From assembly GCA_031213475.1 (NCBI GenBank), contig JARUPZ010000012.1:8693727-8757726 (forward strand): a stretch of DNA of 64,000 nt, written 5' to 3'. Made by a program: the position numbers and the translations under genes. The notes beneath the pieces were generated by a model. That model worked only from the letters and a program-made list of their open reading frames with translations, ran no database searches and was not told the DNA's origin. This stretch comes from Nereocystis luetkeana (taxonomy: Eukaryota; Sar; Phaeophyceae; Laminariales; Laminariaceae). Each line of letters starts with the position of its first letter. Positions within the stretch are counted from its first letter, which is position 1. Positions 1-11,329 of this stretch are shown piece by piece.

Positions 1-2
1 CC

Positions 3-461
3 CTGTCGGCTCGCGCCTCGCGGCGCGTCGTCAAGCTCTCCGGGGACGAAGCAGCTCACGCTCGCACGTTTCAGCGATCCACCGCGGTCGCGAGGAACGT
101 CCATGTGGCGGGCCGTCCGCAGGGCCTCGTGGTGCGAGGGCAAGAAGAAGAGGGGCGCCGTTCAGAGGAGGACAGACAACTCGGAAGCGGAGCGGCCACA
201 CCTTCGTCTTTTTGGAGAGGCACCCCATCTTTGGGCCCCCTCGATGGCCCGAGCCCGTCGAATTCTTGTGGAGATTTCGAGGGGTGTTACTGCCGGGAGC
301 CGACGCCCAGGGCTGCTTCGAACCGTCTCACCCTTGGCGCAGTAGGTAGCGATCATCACCGCGAGAAGGGCAGTGAGGAAGACGCGGACGAAGGCGAGGA
401 GGAGGAGGAGGAGGAGGATAGTTCCATCGATAGTCATTTAATGTTTGACCTTGAACCGTGA
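3..461 (+). CDS. C-terminal coding exon of an unrecognised gene (5' partial)
   Basis: The frame is open from base 3 to a TGA at 459-461 (152 codons), so the gene must begin left of the window or in an upstream exon. I do not recognise the product. The visible protein is Arg/Ser/Gly-rich at first and ends in an acidic tail: a GSEEDADEGEEEEEEED run followed by SSIDSHLMFDLEP. The composition is GC-rich, unlike the AT-richer DNA that follows, and frame and composition both change at the stop, which favours real coding. An acidic low-complexity tail is common in nuclear or chromatin proteins, but that is only a guess. A shorter exon starting at an internal splice acceptor, for example near 358-368, is possible. 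Confidence 0.45.
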   Translation: MSARASRRVVKLSGDEAAHARTFQRSTAVARNVHVAGRPQGLVVRGQEEEGRRSEEDRQLGSGAATPSSFWRGTPSLGPLDGPSPSNSCGDFEGCYCREPTPRAASNRLTLGAVGSDHHREKGSEEDADEGEEEEEEEDSSIDSHLMFDLEP

Positions 462-722
462 TTTGATTGGTTTGATTTGACTGATTGGGGGGGGGGGGGG
501 GGGAGGGGAGGGGAGTGGGAGTGGGAGTGAAGTGCACAGTATGGCATTATGAGCTCAAGTGAGATTTTCTACAGGCAGCGGAGAACCCCCCGGGGCCGGG
601 CAAGGTTGTTCGCTCTCGGGTCTCTTGAGGCGCCCGTTTTTTTAATACATTTTTATATATTTTTAAAGGTGTGTGTTTTTGTTTTGTTTCGTTTTTGTTG
701 GCAGGCGTTCTCCTTCTACCCT

Positions 723-759
<37 letters not shown>

Positions 760-2350
760 ACCAAAGCGTTGCATTGCCGATGTTGTGGGCAAATGGTATG
801 GAGAGTCAGCAGCAAGTTGCTAGGTGCAACCAGGTTGTGTTATTTCCTGACCTGGCGTTATTTTTTTTTATTTATCGGGCGCCCTTTTGTTTTGTTGAGT
901 TTTTTATCGTCGGTTTTTTTTTGGTTGTTCTGGATGTTGTTGCCAAAACAGGAAGGTGGCTTGAAAGCAATGTTTGGCATCGGCGGTGGTGGCGGTGACC
1001 GCGGCTGATCCTCTGACTGTGGTAGCACGAGTGGCAGCGGTGTTCCCGTTGACGAGTGCTTGTAGCGCTGTTCGTCGTCGATTGCGCAGAGCGAGGGAGC
1101 GCTCCCAGCTCGCGGAATAGTTCTGTTGTTTTGTGGCTCAGGAGGCCAAAATAATGGGGGGTGGGAGCGACGAGCGGTGCGGCTGCGGCGCGGCTGAAGG
1201 ATAAAGGGTCAAGTATGGCCGTCGATCTAATAGCGAGAGGCCGCAAAAAAGTAAAAGTTGTTTTAGACGTGGTGGTGGGCGAGTGAACAATTTGTATGTT
1301 ATCACCGCAGTGCCGCTGGCTGCTCTGCGCCCGCCGAGCGGTGACGCGGTGCCATACCTCCCCCCATTGCCCCCCCCCCCCCCCCCCCCTCCCTGCCTCC
1401 CTCCCTCCCTCCCCTTGGTAGTAGCAGCGCAACTCTGGTTTTTCTCCCACCTTTGTTTTACTATTTTTGAGGCGTCTAAAGAACCTTATTCGGTAGACAG
1501 TGCGTCGTCTCGTCCGTTTTTCCTCTTCATCTTTCTTACGAGTCCCAGACTTTCGATGCGGCGGGTGTTGAATTGCCGTGTCGGGGTCAACAAACTGTGT
1601 TCGAGTGGAGGCTAAGCGTGCAGATCCCACGAATGGTTCAAGTGGTGTTCGATATGGGCGGGGAGGGAGGGGGGTGACAGTAAGCGTAGTGCGAAGAAAG
1701 TATGTTTCATGTGGGTGTCTTTAGCGTTTGAGTGCTGTAGAGTTTCGCGGTAAATGATAGGCTTGGCTGTGGTGGACTCTGACCACTCGCGCACAGCCCA
1801 AACGGTTTCGCGCGTGCGTCGCGTGCCATTTATTGGCTGACCGTAGAAGATGGGTTTCCAGAAACCATCGACAGGCGTTTTTAGCTTCTGTATGTTGTTT
1901 TGCGTATTGCCGGCTTATCTGGTGTTGCAGTGCTCGGTAGTGTCGATTTTTCGGGGTGGGAGGGTGGGGGTGGGGTAGGGCTTCAGGAATTCGTGGTGTG
2001 CGGAAAAAGAAACGCTTTATTTATGTCGAGCGCACGGGGAGAGGGCGGGGGGGGAAGTGCGGATCGTCTTGTTGTGCAGCCCAGAAATATATACCTGGTA
2101 AGGTGGTACTCGTAGCACTTACTTTGATATCATGCATGGTCAAGGAGGTGCTGCATGCTCGGACTCGTTCGCTCCACGAGACCGTCGCTTTCTGTGGATG
2201 GAGTGAAAGTTGAAGTTTGGATATTTTTGTCGTGCCCAGCCAGCACTTGAGCTTAAGTTATTGCTAATGTCGCCTCAGTGACCTGTGACACCTTCATGCT
2301 GTCTTTGAGGTTAGACATCGTTAGGATTTTGTTTTTGTTTTGTTTTGTTT
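462..2350 (+). other. UTR-like / intergenic DNA with long C and G runs
   Basis: No convincing gene. The stretch is T-rich on the + strand, as expected of a long 3' UTR after the 3-461 exon. It contains a G run at 487-504, a run of 33 C at 724-756 and a C run near 1373-1389. Open frames here are proline- or phenylalanine-rich translations of those tracts. I cannot place the polyadenylation site. Confidence 0.4.
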
Positions 2351-2357
2351 TGCGTCT

Positions 2358-2458
2358 TGACCCTTTCAGGACCGCAGTCCCGTTTTGGGGACAAACCACT
2401 CAAATTTCAAGTGGTTTGTCCCCTCAGCCGGACTGCGCTCCTACTGTAAAGGGGTTAA
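2358..2458. mobile_element. Palindromic MITE, family 2 (copy 1)
   Basis: About 100 bp, nearly a perfect inverted repeat. The left arm reads CCCTTTCAGGACCGCAGTCC, then a TTTGGGGACAAACCACT core, and the complement returns on the right and ends in GGGGTTAA. The ends AACCCTTTTAG...CTAAAAGGGGTT are shared with eight other copies in this window. There is no coding capacity; it would fold into one long hairpin. The transposase family that moved it is not identifiable from the termini. Confidence 0.8.
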
Positions 2459-3237
2459 TCGTCCTCGTAGATTGGATTAGATTGGATCAATTCGGAACGG
2501 TTGCCTCGCGTGCCATGGCGGGGTGAATGAAATGGACGTCGTCGTTGTAGTAGTGGTTTGTGGTGGTGGTGTTGGTGGTGGCTCGTCCATATAGCTACTG
2601 CTGCTGCGCCAACGAGCGGTGATATATCCCGTATAATTCCATGTTATTTACCTTTTTTTTTTTTTTCGTCACGAGCTGATAAAGTGCAAACCAACGGATG
2701 GCCCATGTATATATATGCTGTGTCATACCGTGCTGTCATGTACAGCTAGCTATATCATGATGTGCAGCTGCAATGCGAGTGTTTTCTCTGTGTGCGTATG
2801 GTGTAATCATTTACATCTACGATATGCTGTGCAGTGCGAGTGTTTTCTCCGCTATGTCACCCAGGGTGTCGTCAAATGTACAGCTAGCTGTGATACGCAG
2901 CTGCCCTGCGAGTGTCTCCTCTGAAACAGGATCGTGGCCGGTGCGAAAACCCGAGGGTTCTATCACGTGTTTTGCGTGCGTGTCTTGTGTTCTTTTCCGA
3001 GACCCCGAGAAAGCGAGAACATCCATGATTTGTTCTGTGCTACAGCAGCTATCAACCGTCTACGAGCAGCGCTCACGCCCAGCAGTACCACGCGTAGTTG
3101 TACCATGTTGGGCCCGTTCCGTACGACTGGCTCCTCAATTGAAAAGCAACACCGGGACAACAATGTCGATCCTCCCATCATCCCCCAATCGCGCAGTTGC
3201 AGTTGCCGTTGCTGCAGTCGCCACTCCGGTACGCCCA
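2459..3237. other. No gene recognised
   Basis: Mixed-composition DNA with short GT-rich microsatellite-like stretches near 2540-2580. The ORFs overlap on both strands with no recognisable motif. Confidence 0.4.
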
Positions 3238-3405
3238 AAGATAGATATCAGGAGACAGCACTTACTTTCACCCCGTCACAGACTGCAGATTTGCCTTGAC
3301 GTATCATGACCGACGACACCATGTTATTAGGTTTTAGCGTGGTACAACCGGCCCTGAGCCCTTGACAGCGCAAGTTTTGCCTTGCTTGACATGTCTCCTG
3401 ACAGG
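3238..3405. mobile_element. MULE-type MITE, family E (copy 1 of a tandem pair)
   Basis: This segment matches the better-preserved copies at 32899-33061 and 54066-54245, which carry 9-bp target-site duplications. Diagnostic internal words are ATTTGCCTTGACGT, GACAGCGCAAGTTTTGCC and GCTTGACATGTC. The inverted ends here are degenerate (GATATCAGGAGACAG on the left, CTCCTGACAGG on the right). It abuts a second copy. Confidence 0.65.
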
Positions 3406-3563
3406 AGACAGGCTTCCACCCCTTGCCAGACAGCAAATTTGCCTTGACGTGCCATGACCGACACCAAATTACAAGGTTCCAATGTTTAGTTTGAGATAAC
3501 CGGCCCTGGACCCTTGACAGCGCACGTTTTACCTTGCTTGACACGTCTCTTGACATCTTGACT
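3396..3563. mobile_element. MULE-type MITE, family E (copy 2 of a tandem pair)
   Basis: It starts from the shared CAGGAGACAGG end and repeats the same internal order as the previous copy (CAGCAAATTTGCCTTGACGT, then GACAGCGCACGTTTTACC, then GACACGTCTCTTGACATC). It is non-coding. The ORFs here are translations of the repeat. Confidence 0.65.
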
Positions 3564-4168
3564 TTGGTATCGTCCTTCCCCCCCCCCTCCCTCTGACCGT
3601 CCCGAGTTCCACCCATTGAAATCTAATCTAACTATTAATAAAGCCCGGAGCCCTCCTGTGTATAGTGGGCTCATTGTTCATCCTAACTGTTGTCCTGAGA
3701 TGTATAAAAGCTCATGTGGTCACAAGCTACGAGACGAGTGTACGTAAACACCGCGAACAGATACACCGGTTCAGAGCACATCATCATCTGCACGTATTTT
3801 TTTGTGTGATCTGTATGATACATACTTCATGCTGTTGCCGGGTATTAGGGGCCTTACAACCTACTGTAGGATAAGTTTCCTGGGTTAGATCTGTGCTACA
3901 CAAATCCTGCACATCGTCTCATAAAACAGCAGGCTGTTAGGATCTAGATTATCTATCTGATCTACGGATAGATCGTGGTATGTGCGCGGTGTGTAACTTT
4001 TTGTGGTCAGGAGTATTCTACGAGTACCAGTCTGCGGTCGTAGATATGAGACATTCGGATGACCACATATTGGCCGCTTAAAGGTATATATACCACTAGT
4101 ACACCCAGTATGCATTAGATGTTCGGTCAGACGCTTGTGGTGCTTCTCTGGCAGCGTGTGCCTTGCTC
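3564..4168. other. No gene recognised
   Basis: Ordinary mixed sequence between repeat families. It has no splice-bounded open frame and no motif I recognise. Confidence 0.35.
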
Positions 4169-4265
4169 TTACGGGGGGCCATAGTTAACAGGACCAAATA
4201 CTGTTAGTAAAAAGGGTTAAACATATACCTGGTAGGTTTTTATGTGTCCCATAGGCCCTGTTAAC
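4169..4265 (+). mobile_element. TA-type MITE, family 1 (copy a, right end missing)
   Basis: Left terminal inverted repeat TTACGGGGGGCCATAGTTAA followed by the family body. The element stops at GCCCTGTTAAC, where a SINE begins, so the right terminus is lost. Relative to copies b and c it carries an extra CCTGGTA in the body, at 4226-4234. Confidence 0.85.
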
Positions 4266-4614
4266 TTTTTTTAGTTTTATTTTTCTCATCCCATTCATTA
4301 TCTTCGCACATCTTCTTCTCTCTCCTTCCAACTCGTAACTCAGATCCGGGGTCACATAGCAGGCTCTTCTCCACCCTTCCCGCTACGTACGGTACGTGCC
4401 TTCAATTTTATCGCGAGAAGATTTCAGCCTTTTCTTCCCTCGTCGACTCGCATCGAATTGTGCTTACCCACGCTGCAAGGCGCTCTCAACAATTGAATCC
4501 TTTTTTATTTTTGCAAATAAAGTCAAAGTCCGACCCACCTGGGGCTCGAACCCAGGAGGACTCAAACAAAAGTAGAATTCGATGTTAACCACTTGAACCA
4601 CCGGGGCCGACCGG
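4266..4614 (-). mobile_element. tRNA-derived SINE, family S1 (copy 1)
   Basis: On the - strand it begins with a tRNA-like head: A-box-like TGGTTCAAGTGGTTAAC and B-box-like GGGTTCGAGCCCC. The body holds GAGAGCGCCTTGCAGCGTGG and GTGACCCCGGATCTGAG, and it ends in an A-rich tail (the T-rich tract near 4266-4285 on the + strand). This head/body/tail order is that of a pol III-transcribed SINE moved by a partner LINE. It lies between two family-1 MITEs. Confidence 0.85.
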
Positions 4615-4615
4615 C

Positions 4616-4734
4616 TATTACGGGGGGCCATAGTTAACAGGACCAAATACTGTTAGTAAAAATGGTTAAACATATATATAGGTTTTTATGTGTCCCATAT
4701 AGGCCCTCTCTGTTAACTATGGTCCCCGGTAATA
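4616..4734 (+). mobile_element. TA-type MITE, family 1 (copy b)
   Basis: Complete copy: TATTACGGGGGGCCATAGTT at the left and CTATGGTCCCCGGTAATA at the right, about 40 bp of imperfect terminal inverted repeat. The ends begin and finish with TA, consistent with a duplicated TA target as in Tc1/mariner-type MITEs. Confidence 0.88.
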
Positions 4735-5226
4735 GCCTGTTTCGAAGGGAGGGATATTGATTGGTTGTTCCTCGACCCTCTGTGATGGTATATTCATGAC
4801 CTCTTCTCTGGTACTACTAATTAATGTATGATATCCACAACAAGGCTGTGCTGGTGGAATGAAAGCCCCTCGTATCGCTGTCAGCCATCTCGTGCCACAC
4901 AGGTATGTACGGTGTATGTCTTTCATTAAAAAAAAACGCTTGTTGCGTGGTCACCTTCTTCGTCTTCAACGATGAACTCTTTTTTCAAGCCCACATTGCA
5001 TTATTATTATACTTTTGCCATCGGATTCCGACAATGTGTACGTAGCGTTGTTCTAAAAAAGACCAAGGAACAGATCGTGAAGAACTCTGCCCATGTTGTA
5101 TGTGATACACATGTCATACACCCCATGTTTGTACATGGACAATACTGGCATGTACCTGGTACTACATGTCAGACCGCGGTCTCCCCGATATCCTATTATG
5201 TTCGTAGACTAGTGGTTAACACCGGA

Positions 5227-5228
<2 letters not shown>

Positions 5229-5264
<36 letters not shown>

Positions 5265-5283
5265 ACTACTACTATACTACTAC

Positions 5284-5330
<47 letters not shown>

Positions 5331-5456
5331 TTACGGGGGGCCATAGTTAACAGGACCAAATATTGTTAGTAAAAATGGTCAAACATATAGGTTTTTATGT
5401 ATACCATAGGTCCTGTTAACTATGGTCCCCCCTACTACTACCACTACTACTATTAA

Positions 5457-5509
<53 letters not shown>

Positions 5510-5510
5510 T

Positions 5511-5585
<75 letters not shown>

Positions 5586-5602
5586 CACTACTATACTACT
5601 AT

Positions 5603-5655
<53 letters not shown>

Positions 5656-5672
5656 TACTACTACTACTTCTA
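5229..5672. repeat. (TAC)n trinucleotide array interrupted by a MITE
   Basis: Long CTA/TAC microsatellite, split by a family-1 MITE at 5329-5432 and ending just before another at 5673. Poly-Thr, poly-Val and poly-Tyr ORFs here are translations of the microsatellite. The MITE's TA target preference fits insertion into TAC repeats. Confidence 0.95.
5329..5432. mobile_element. TA-type MITE, family 1 (copy c) inside the TAC array
   Basis: The left end TATTACGGGGGGCCATAGTT is intact. The right end CTATGGTCCCCCC runs straight into the TAC repeat, so the last few bases are lost. The body reads AAACATATAGGTTTTTATG without the 7-bp insertion of copy a. Confidence 0.88.
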
Positions 5673-5785
5673 CTACGGGGAGCCATATTAAATACCTGGT
5701 AGGACCTGCGGTACACACAACACCTAAATATCTCTGTATTTTTACCCACAATATTTGGTCCTATTTACTATGGTCCCCCGTAATA
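5673..5785. mobile_element. TA-type MITE, family 1 (copy d, divergent)
   Basis: The left end is degenerate (TACGGGGAGCCATATTAAATA) and the right end is TACTATGGTCCCCCGTAATA. At 5693-5701 it carries CCTGGTA between AAATA and GGACCT; copy m at 53651 has AAATAGGACCT uninterrupted. Confidence 0.85.
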
Positions 5786-6267
5786 ATGTACTACCAAATA
5801 GCCAGCGTATGAGCGCCAGGGGTGGAATCCCGGCGGGTTCCCAAAAAGACATGACGAAAAGTGACGTCTATACTCGTACGTCTGCAGCCAGTACGTGCCC
5901 TTTTCTCGTCGCAGAAAGCCCGAGAGCGTGAGGAAGGGACCCCGAAATAATACCGACCCAAAACCAAAAAGATACTAATACTAGTACTTGCGTGTTGACA
6001 GTAACTGTAGTTATCAGCCGCCTACGATGTGGCGTGAGAGTGCCTACCTTGCATTACTCGTCGTGCTGCGCACGTGCCGAGAGCACGCAACTCCTTTGCA
6101 TTGTAACTCGGACGCCAATTCTTATATAATTCATGTGAAATCATTCCCCAGTCAGTCACGCATCGGCGGGTACTGTGCTTACTACGCGTACCTGGTATTT
6201 TGTAATCGCTACCTGGTACCGTACTTTTTACGCTCATGTTCCCCCTTTGAACGTCTCAAGAGGGTTA
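5786..6267. other. No gene recognised
   Basis: Mixed sequence. It contains two TACCTGGTA words (6189 and 6210) and no supported coding region. Confidence 0.35.
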
Positions 6268-6373
6268 TAACCCTTTTAGGACTGCAGTCTCGTTTTGAGG
6301 ACAATTGGGGAAAAGTTACTTGGAGTTTGACTGGATTGCCCCCAAAACGGGACTGGAGTTCTAAAGGGGTTAA
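6268..6373. mobile_element. Palindromic MITE, family 2 (copy 2)
   Basis: Ends AACCCTTTTAGGACTGCAGT and TTCTAAAGGGGTTAATA. The central hairpin is longer than in copy 1 and includes an AATTGGGG insertion. Confidence 0.8.
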
Positions 6374-6442
6374 TACGTTAATAATATGGATGACAACATT
6401 CGATGAAAACAAACTGTGATGCAGTGAAGAGGATTGGACATG

Positions 6443-6444
<2 letters not shown>

Positions 6445-6481
<37 letters not shown>

Positions 6482-6808
6482 CCATCCCATTCATTATCTT
6501 CGCACATCTTCTTCTCTCTCTCCTTCCAACTCGTAACTCAGATCCGGGGTCACATAGCAGGCTCTTCTCCCCCCTTCCCGCTACGGTACGTGCCTTCATT
6601 TTTATCGCGAGAAGATTTCAGCCTTTTCTTCCCTCGTCGACTCGCATCGAATTGTGCCTACCCACGCTGCAAGGCGCTCTCAACAATTGAATCCCTTTTT
6701 TTATTTTTGCAAATAAAGTCAAAGTCCGACCCTCCTAGGGCTCGAACCCAGGACTCAAACAAGTAGAATTCGAGGTTAACCACTTGAACCACCGGGGCGA
6801 CCGGCTCT
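6445..6808 (-). mobile_element. tRNA-derived SINE, family S1 (copy 2, full length)
   Basis: A poly-T block at 6449-6481 is the A-tail of a - strand element. It is followed in reverse by the body and the tRNA-like head, which ends at CCGGGGCGACCGG near 6808. This is one of the most complete copies. Confidence 0.88.
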
Positions 6809-8647
6809 AGGCTGCGATGAGTGAAACCCTCTGTGAAGATAAACATGAAGGCAAGTACCGCGGCGCGGGGGAGGGGCTGTGGGGGAGCGGGGGGAGGAGA
6901 CGCCTGTGACCACACACGGGTTATCCAAAAGAGTTCTGTATAAAAGTAAAACTATTAATAATAATAGTAAAAGTGCGAACGATGTTGAAAAAAAAAATGA
7001 AGAAACAAAAAACAGCGCGGCGGTATATAGAAGCGATACATACATGCTCATTATTAGGTACATACATACATGGTACATACATGGGACATGGGACCGGCGG
7101 TAGTACCGACGCACACATATTTCAAGCGCTAAACGCCATACTTCCAAACACTTGAGGCCATACCTTCTTCATACATTTCCCCCTGCATTATTCATCATTC
7201 ATTATTAACCAATAGTTAATGTAATAATACCTGGTACGTCATGTATAACATGCATGAATGAACTACTACTACTGTATTACATACATCGAATCGGCGGTAT
7301 AGTCTCGACCTATTCTGCGAACAGTAACATGTTTTACATTACATTCATTCTTGGAAGCACGAGGTATATATATATGTATGTGCATTGTTATAAATTCCGT
7401 CGGGCTTCATCCACACCCAATGCCATCCTTTTGCTTTCATAAGCACAGTCTTTGTTTATAAAGGACGCCTATTATAATGCATCGCTACATACATGCGTTC
7501 ATGCCGCCATTTGTTTCGTCGATTTTCGGAATCGACCCTCCTCGCGATAAGTTCCCCCCGGCTTGAGCTTAGAAAGTGTGAGAAAAACGTTGATATTCAT
7601 ACAAGCGTTGGACGGCAGAAAAAACATGTCCATACTCACGTACGTACATAGATTATACCAGGTACCTGGTACGAGCTAAAAAAACACCGCAAGTAATGGT
7701 GCCGGAAACAGGTTACGAAGCTTGGTAAAACGCGGGCTGGAATTATTCTCTCTGTGGGTCTAGCAAGTACAATTTGTGAGATAGATGCATACTACACCCA
7801 CTACTCCCATTTTCAACATCCACCACCCGCACCACTATTGATTGTTTGTTTGTTTGCTCAAACACAACACACATGCCTCATTTCCTTGGTGGCTCGCACG
7901 TTAAACACGTAGTATACTCTGATGATGACACTCCAGCTTGTTGCGGTGGTAGTGTTCCATTCTCTGATGATGATTTTGACAAGGGATTCGCATTTCTTTT
8001 CAGGATTGACGATGAGGACCTTTAGCCTTAATATACTCCAAGCCCTAACTACCTTGCACATATTTCCATGGAATAATATACCGGGTACGTACGCACATGC
8101 AGAGAACAGGCAGGACACACCCGCTATTCCGATAACTGGTCCACAGGTATAGGTAGAGGGAGAACACGAGCCCAACGTATCGCATGCACTACTACAGAAG
8201 TATACATCGAATATGATATCGCAAACAGTACGTAAAACCTATGCGTTCTTCGTAACACACACCGAGCGTGAGCGCTCCATCCAAAGAAGATACGAATACT
8301 TCGAGAAGTACTCCCCTTATCCCCTAGCCGGTCACGCCTTTTACGTAGCATTTACGATTCAAGGATGGATATATATTTCATATTTTCACTCAGACGACGC
8401 GCTCTACGATAATAGAGGTAGAGCACATTCCGGCTAAACTGTTTTCTGAGTGACAGAGTTATTCCTTAGCCCAAAATCGTCAGGATGTCAATCTTGTCTC
8501 GAAAAATGACGTTTTTGTATACTTGGACCATGGGATTACTCATCGCGATGCAATTTGATTCTTGCTGAATGAAGTCAGTTTTCGGGTAGAAGAGGTATGG
8601 CGCTCCTATAGTGAGGAGCCTCAGAAAAATTAGGGTGAACCTCTATC
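6809..8647. other. No gene recognised
   Basis: About 1.8 kb of AT-rich sequence with ATACAT/GTACAT microsatellite-like patches near 7040-7090 and paired TACCAGGTA/TACCTGGTA words at 7656-7671. No ORF has a recognisable domain. Confidence 0.35.
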
Positions 8648-8815
8648 TATGATTTATTATTTCCCTTGCCATCCGACAATGTGCAGCATGATCTTCAACA
8701 TTGATCACTCATAACTTTCCCGAAAGAAGAAAACCTCGGAAACAAAAGGAAACCCATGCACCAAGTCTACCTCCCTTCTGTACCAACTTTAGGCTTGTCT
8801 ACTCCATTTATCGTA
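8648..8815 (-). mobile_element. Short 3' fragment of the 34.8-kb non-LTR retrotransposon
   Basis: Near-identical to 34826-34985, from TTATTATTTCCCTTGCCATC through the block containing GATCACTCATAACTTTCCC to CTTGTCTACTCCATTT. Only the 3' terminal part is present, which is how a severely 5'-truncated non-LTR insertion looks. Confidence 0.75.
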
Positions 8816-9550
8816 GAAAAGGTCTCCATAATATCAGACAAGGTCATCGATTAGTATTTCCACGATTTAGGTCTCGTGATCTAGGTATTTCAGGGCAGAC
8901 AGATGTATCCCTGATCTGTACGTACGTATGATCTACAGCAGTAGCCCATGTTGCCGGGTGAGAGCCGTATAGTCTGTTGATCGAATCTCTAGGATGTGAC
9001 TGCTGAGTCGGATCTGTACTTGTACAGGTCCCGCACAGCCTCTCACAGAGCAGGTGTCAAAGTTTCCCTTCGCTCAATCTTCCAGGTATATATATGTAAC
9101 TGATAAATCACTCAAAAATACGAAGTTCCGACGATGTTAGTGTACTGCTTGGCTGCCGTAACACTTCACATGAAGTTATATTATGCTATATTAGGTGTAT
9201 ATATACCTAACCCTAAGTATATATATAATACATAATATATATATATATATGTCACATACCAGTACAACACAGATCGATGCACAGAGCAAGTAATGTTGTG
9301 GAACACGCTGCAGTTTTTTTTGCCCTCGGGAAAAAGCTTGCGAAGAGAGGTCCAGTAGGGTTAGGAACACGACAAGCTAATCGCCCTAAAAGCAGGTCGG
9401 TCCGGCAGAGGACAAAAACAAACCCCGCGAGAGAGATCGTTCGTCTGACTGGTCGAGACTGGCTGGCCTTTCGCCCCCCCCCCGCTCCGTGTGTCCTTGC
9501 CTTGGATTAGCACAACCAAAAAAACATGATGTGGAGCCGGGCGACTCCCG
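8816..9550. other. No gene recognised
   Basis: Intergenic sequence with an (AT)n tract near 9215-9250. No supported coding region. Confidence 0.3.
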
Positions 9551-9564
9551 AACTCAAGGGGAGG

Positions 9565-9620
9565 CTTAGGGTCAGGGTTAGGGTAAGGGCTAGGGTCAGG
9601 GTCAGGGTTGGGGCTGTAGG
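9565..9620 (+). repeat. Short degenerate telomere-like TTAGGG / TCAGGG run
   Basis: Tandem GGTTAGGG, GGTCAGGG and GGCTAGGG hexamers over about 50 bp, too short and degenerate for a telomere. It may be the decayed edge of the adjacent pentamer array. Confidence 0.5.
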
Positions 9621-9654
9621 TCGGGGGTCGGGTTTGTCTGGACCGGCGTACAAG

Positions 9655-9995
9655 ATTCAAATCAGGGCTAATCACGGTTCGGGTCAAACCTCGCGGGTCA
9701 GGTCGGGTCGGGTAGGGTCGGGTCGGGTGGGGTTGGGTCGGATCGGGTCGGGTCGGGTCGGGTCGGGTCGGGTCGGGTCGGGTCGGGTCGGGTCGGGTCG
9801 GGTCGGGTCGGGTTGGGTCGGATCGGGTCGGGTCGGGTCGGGTCGGGTCGGATCCCCCGACCCGACCCGTGAGAGTTTGAAAGCCTCTTGACCCGACACG
9901 TTTCGACCCGGTCCGGCCCGGCACGGCCCGTGAGGTGTCAAAAACTTTCTGACCCGGCCCGCAAGGTTGTTTGCCGGGCCTACTTCCTACATTCA
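9655..9995. repeat. GGGTC pentamer array inside a palindromic element
   Basis: From about 9690 to 9850 the sequence is an almost pure array of GGGTC units with a few GGATC or GGTTG variants. The flanks AAACCTCGCGGGTC and GACCCGTGAGAGTTTGAAAG are inverted relatives and also bound the short element at 57884-57995. I read the array as an expanded arm of a MITE whose terminal repeats are built from the pentamer. Pro-Asp-Pro-Thr-Arg ORFs here are artefacts. Confidence 0.8.
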
Positions 9996-10344
9996 GGACG
10001 AGCCGGCGGAAGAGGGTGGCGAACATTGCTTGCTAGGCGTACTGTTCGTGAAGGGAGCAGGGGTTCGGGGGCGAGGCGCAGCCAGCCGAGCCCACCTTTT
10101 CTCCCTCTTGATACATCAGTTCATCGGAACCTTCGTTGTAGCGAATATTGGAGAGCTCAACACAAGGCCGCCTTGTCTATAGCAAAGCACCCAGAAGGCG
10201 TTGCAGGGCGCATGCTTAGTGACGGGAAATTTGCTATCGTTCAATTTGTCATCCTCGACAAACATGCAGCACTTGTGTTCCAATCATACCATCCACCTTT
10301 AAAGAGGTAACTATTAATAGAGCCCGATGGCTTAACATGGAAGA

Positions 10345-11310
10345 ATATTGCGTTCGTCGTCCGGCAACGTGCAGCATGAGCTTTCAAATTTGATCACTCG
10401 TACACAATCCCCAAAGGGAAGAAAACCAAGGGAAACCAAACAAGGAAGTATATTTGGACCACAGTAGACTATTGGGCTAAAGTATCCTATTGGACTACAA
10501 CAGTCTGTTGGACAACAGTGGGTTCAACGTTTGATCACTCATAAACATTTCCCGTGATAAGAAAACCACGGCGAACCGAAAAATGATATATATTGGACTA
10601 CATTAACCTTTTGGACTACAGTAGCTTCATCGTTGATCACTCATAAACATTCCCCGAAAGAAGAAAACTAATGAAACCAAAAAAGGAAATATATCGAACT
10701 ACAAAGCAGTAGCCTATTGGACTACAGTAGCTTCAACGATGATCATTCCTAAACAAATCCCCGAAAGAAGAAGACCGAAGGAAACCAAACAACGAAGTCT
10801 ATTGGACTACAGTAGGCTATTCGACTACAGTGTCCCATTGGACTACAGTAGCCTGTTGGGCAGCAGTAGCTTCAACATAGATTGCCCTTAAAGCTTCCGA
10901 AAGAAGAAAACCGAGGACAAAAAAGTATATATCGGACTACAAAGCAGTAGCCGTTGGACTACAGTAGGCTATTGGGCAACAGTAGCTTCAACATAGATTG
11001 CCCTTAAAGTTTCCGAAAGAAGAAAACTGAGGACAAAAAAGTATACCGGTATATCGGACTACAAAGCAGTAGCCGTTGGACTACAGTAGGCTATTGGACA
11101 ACAGTAGCTTCAACATAGATTGCCCTTAAAGCTTCCGAAAGAAGAAAACTAAGGACAAAAAAGTAAATATCGGACTACAAAGCAGTAGCCGTTGGACTAC
11201 AGTAGGCTATTGGGCAACAGTAGCTTCAACAGTAGCTTCAACGTAAACGACCCCCGAAAGAAGAAAACTAAGGGGAACCAAAACAACCAAAAATAAACCT
11301 ATGCTATTTA
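10345..11310. repeat. Eight-unit satellite related to a retrotransposon 3' end
   Basis: Eight units with starts near 10398, 10532, 10635, 10740, 10873, 10993, 11117 and 11240 (spacing about 103-134 bp). Each carries CCCGAAAGAAGAAAAC preceded by GATCACTCATAAAC or AGATTGCCCTTAAAG. Between them lie TTGGACTACAGTAG sub-repeats. The core matches the 3' end of the non-LTR element at 34850-34925, so the satellite seems to have grown from that tail. Confidence 0.8.
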
Positions 11311-11329
11311 TTGAGGAAATGCACGCTAC

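Noticed and set aside
872..1630. 252-codon - strand ORF
   Set aside because: No domain; spans homopolymer tracts in UTR-like DNA and has competing frames on the other strand.
5229..5691. Poly-Thr, poly-Val and poly-Tyr ORFs
   Set aside because: Translations of the TAC microsatellite.
9565..9620. Telomere or interstitial telomere
   Set aside because: Only about 50 bp of degenerate hexamers beside a related pentamer array.
9361..10026. Long Pro-Asp-Pro-Thr-Arg ORFs on both strands
   Set aside because: Pure translation of the GGGTC pentamer array.
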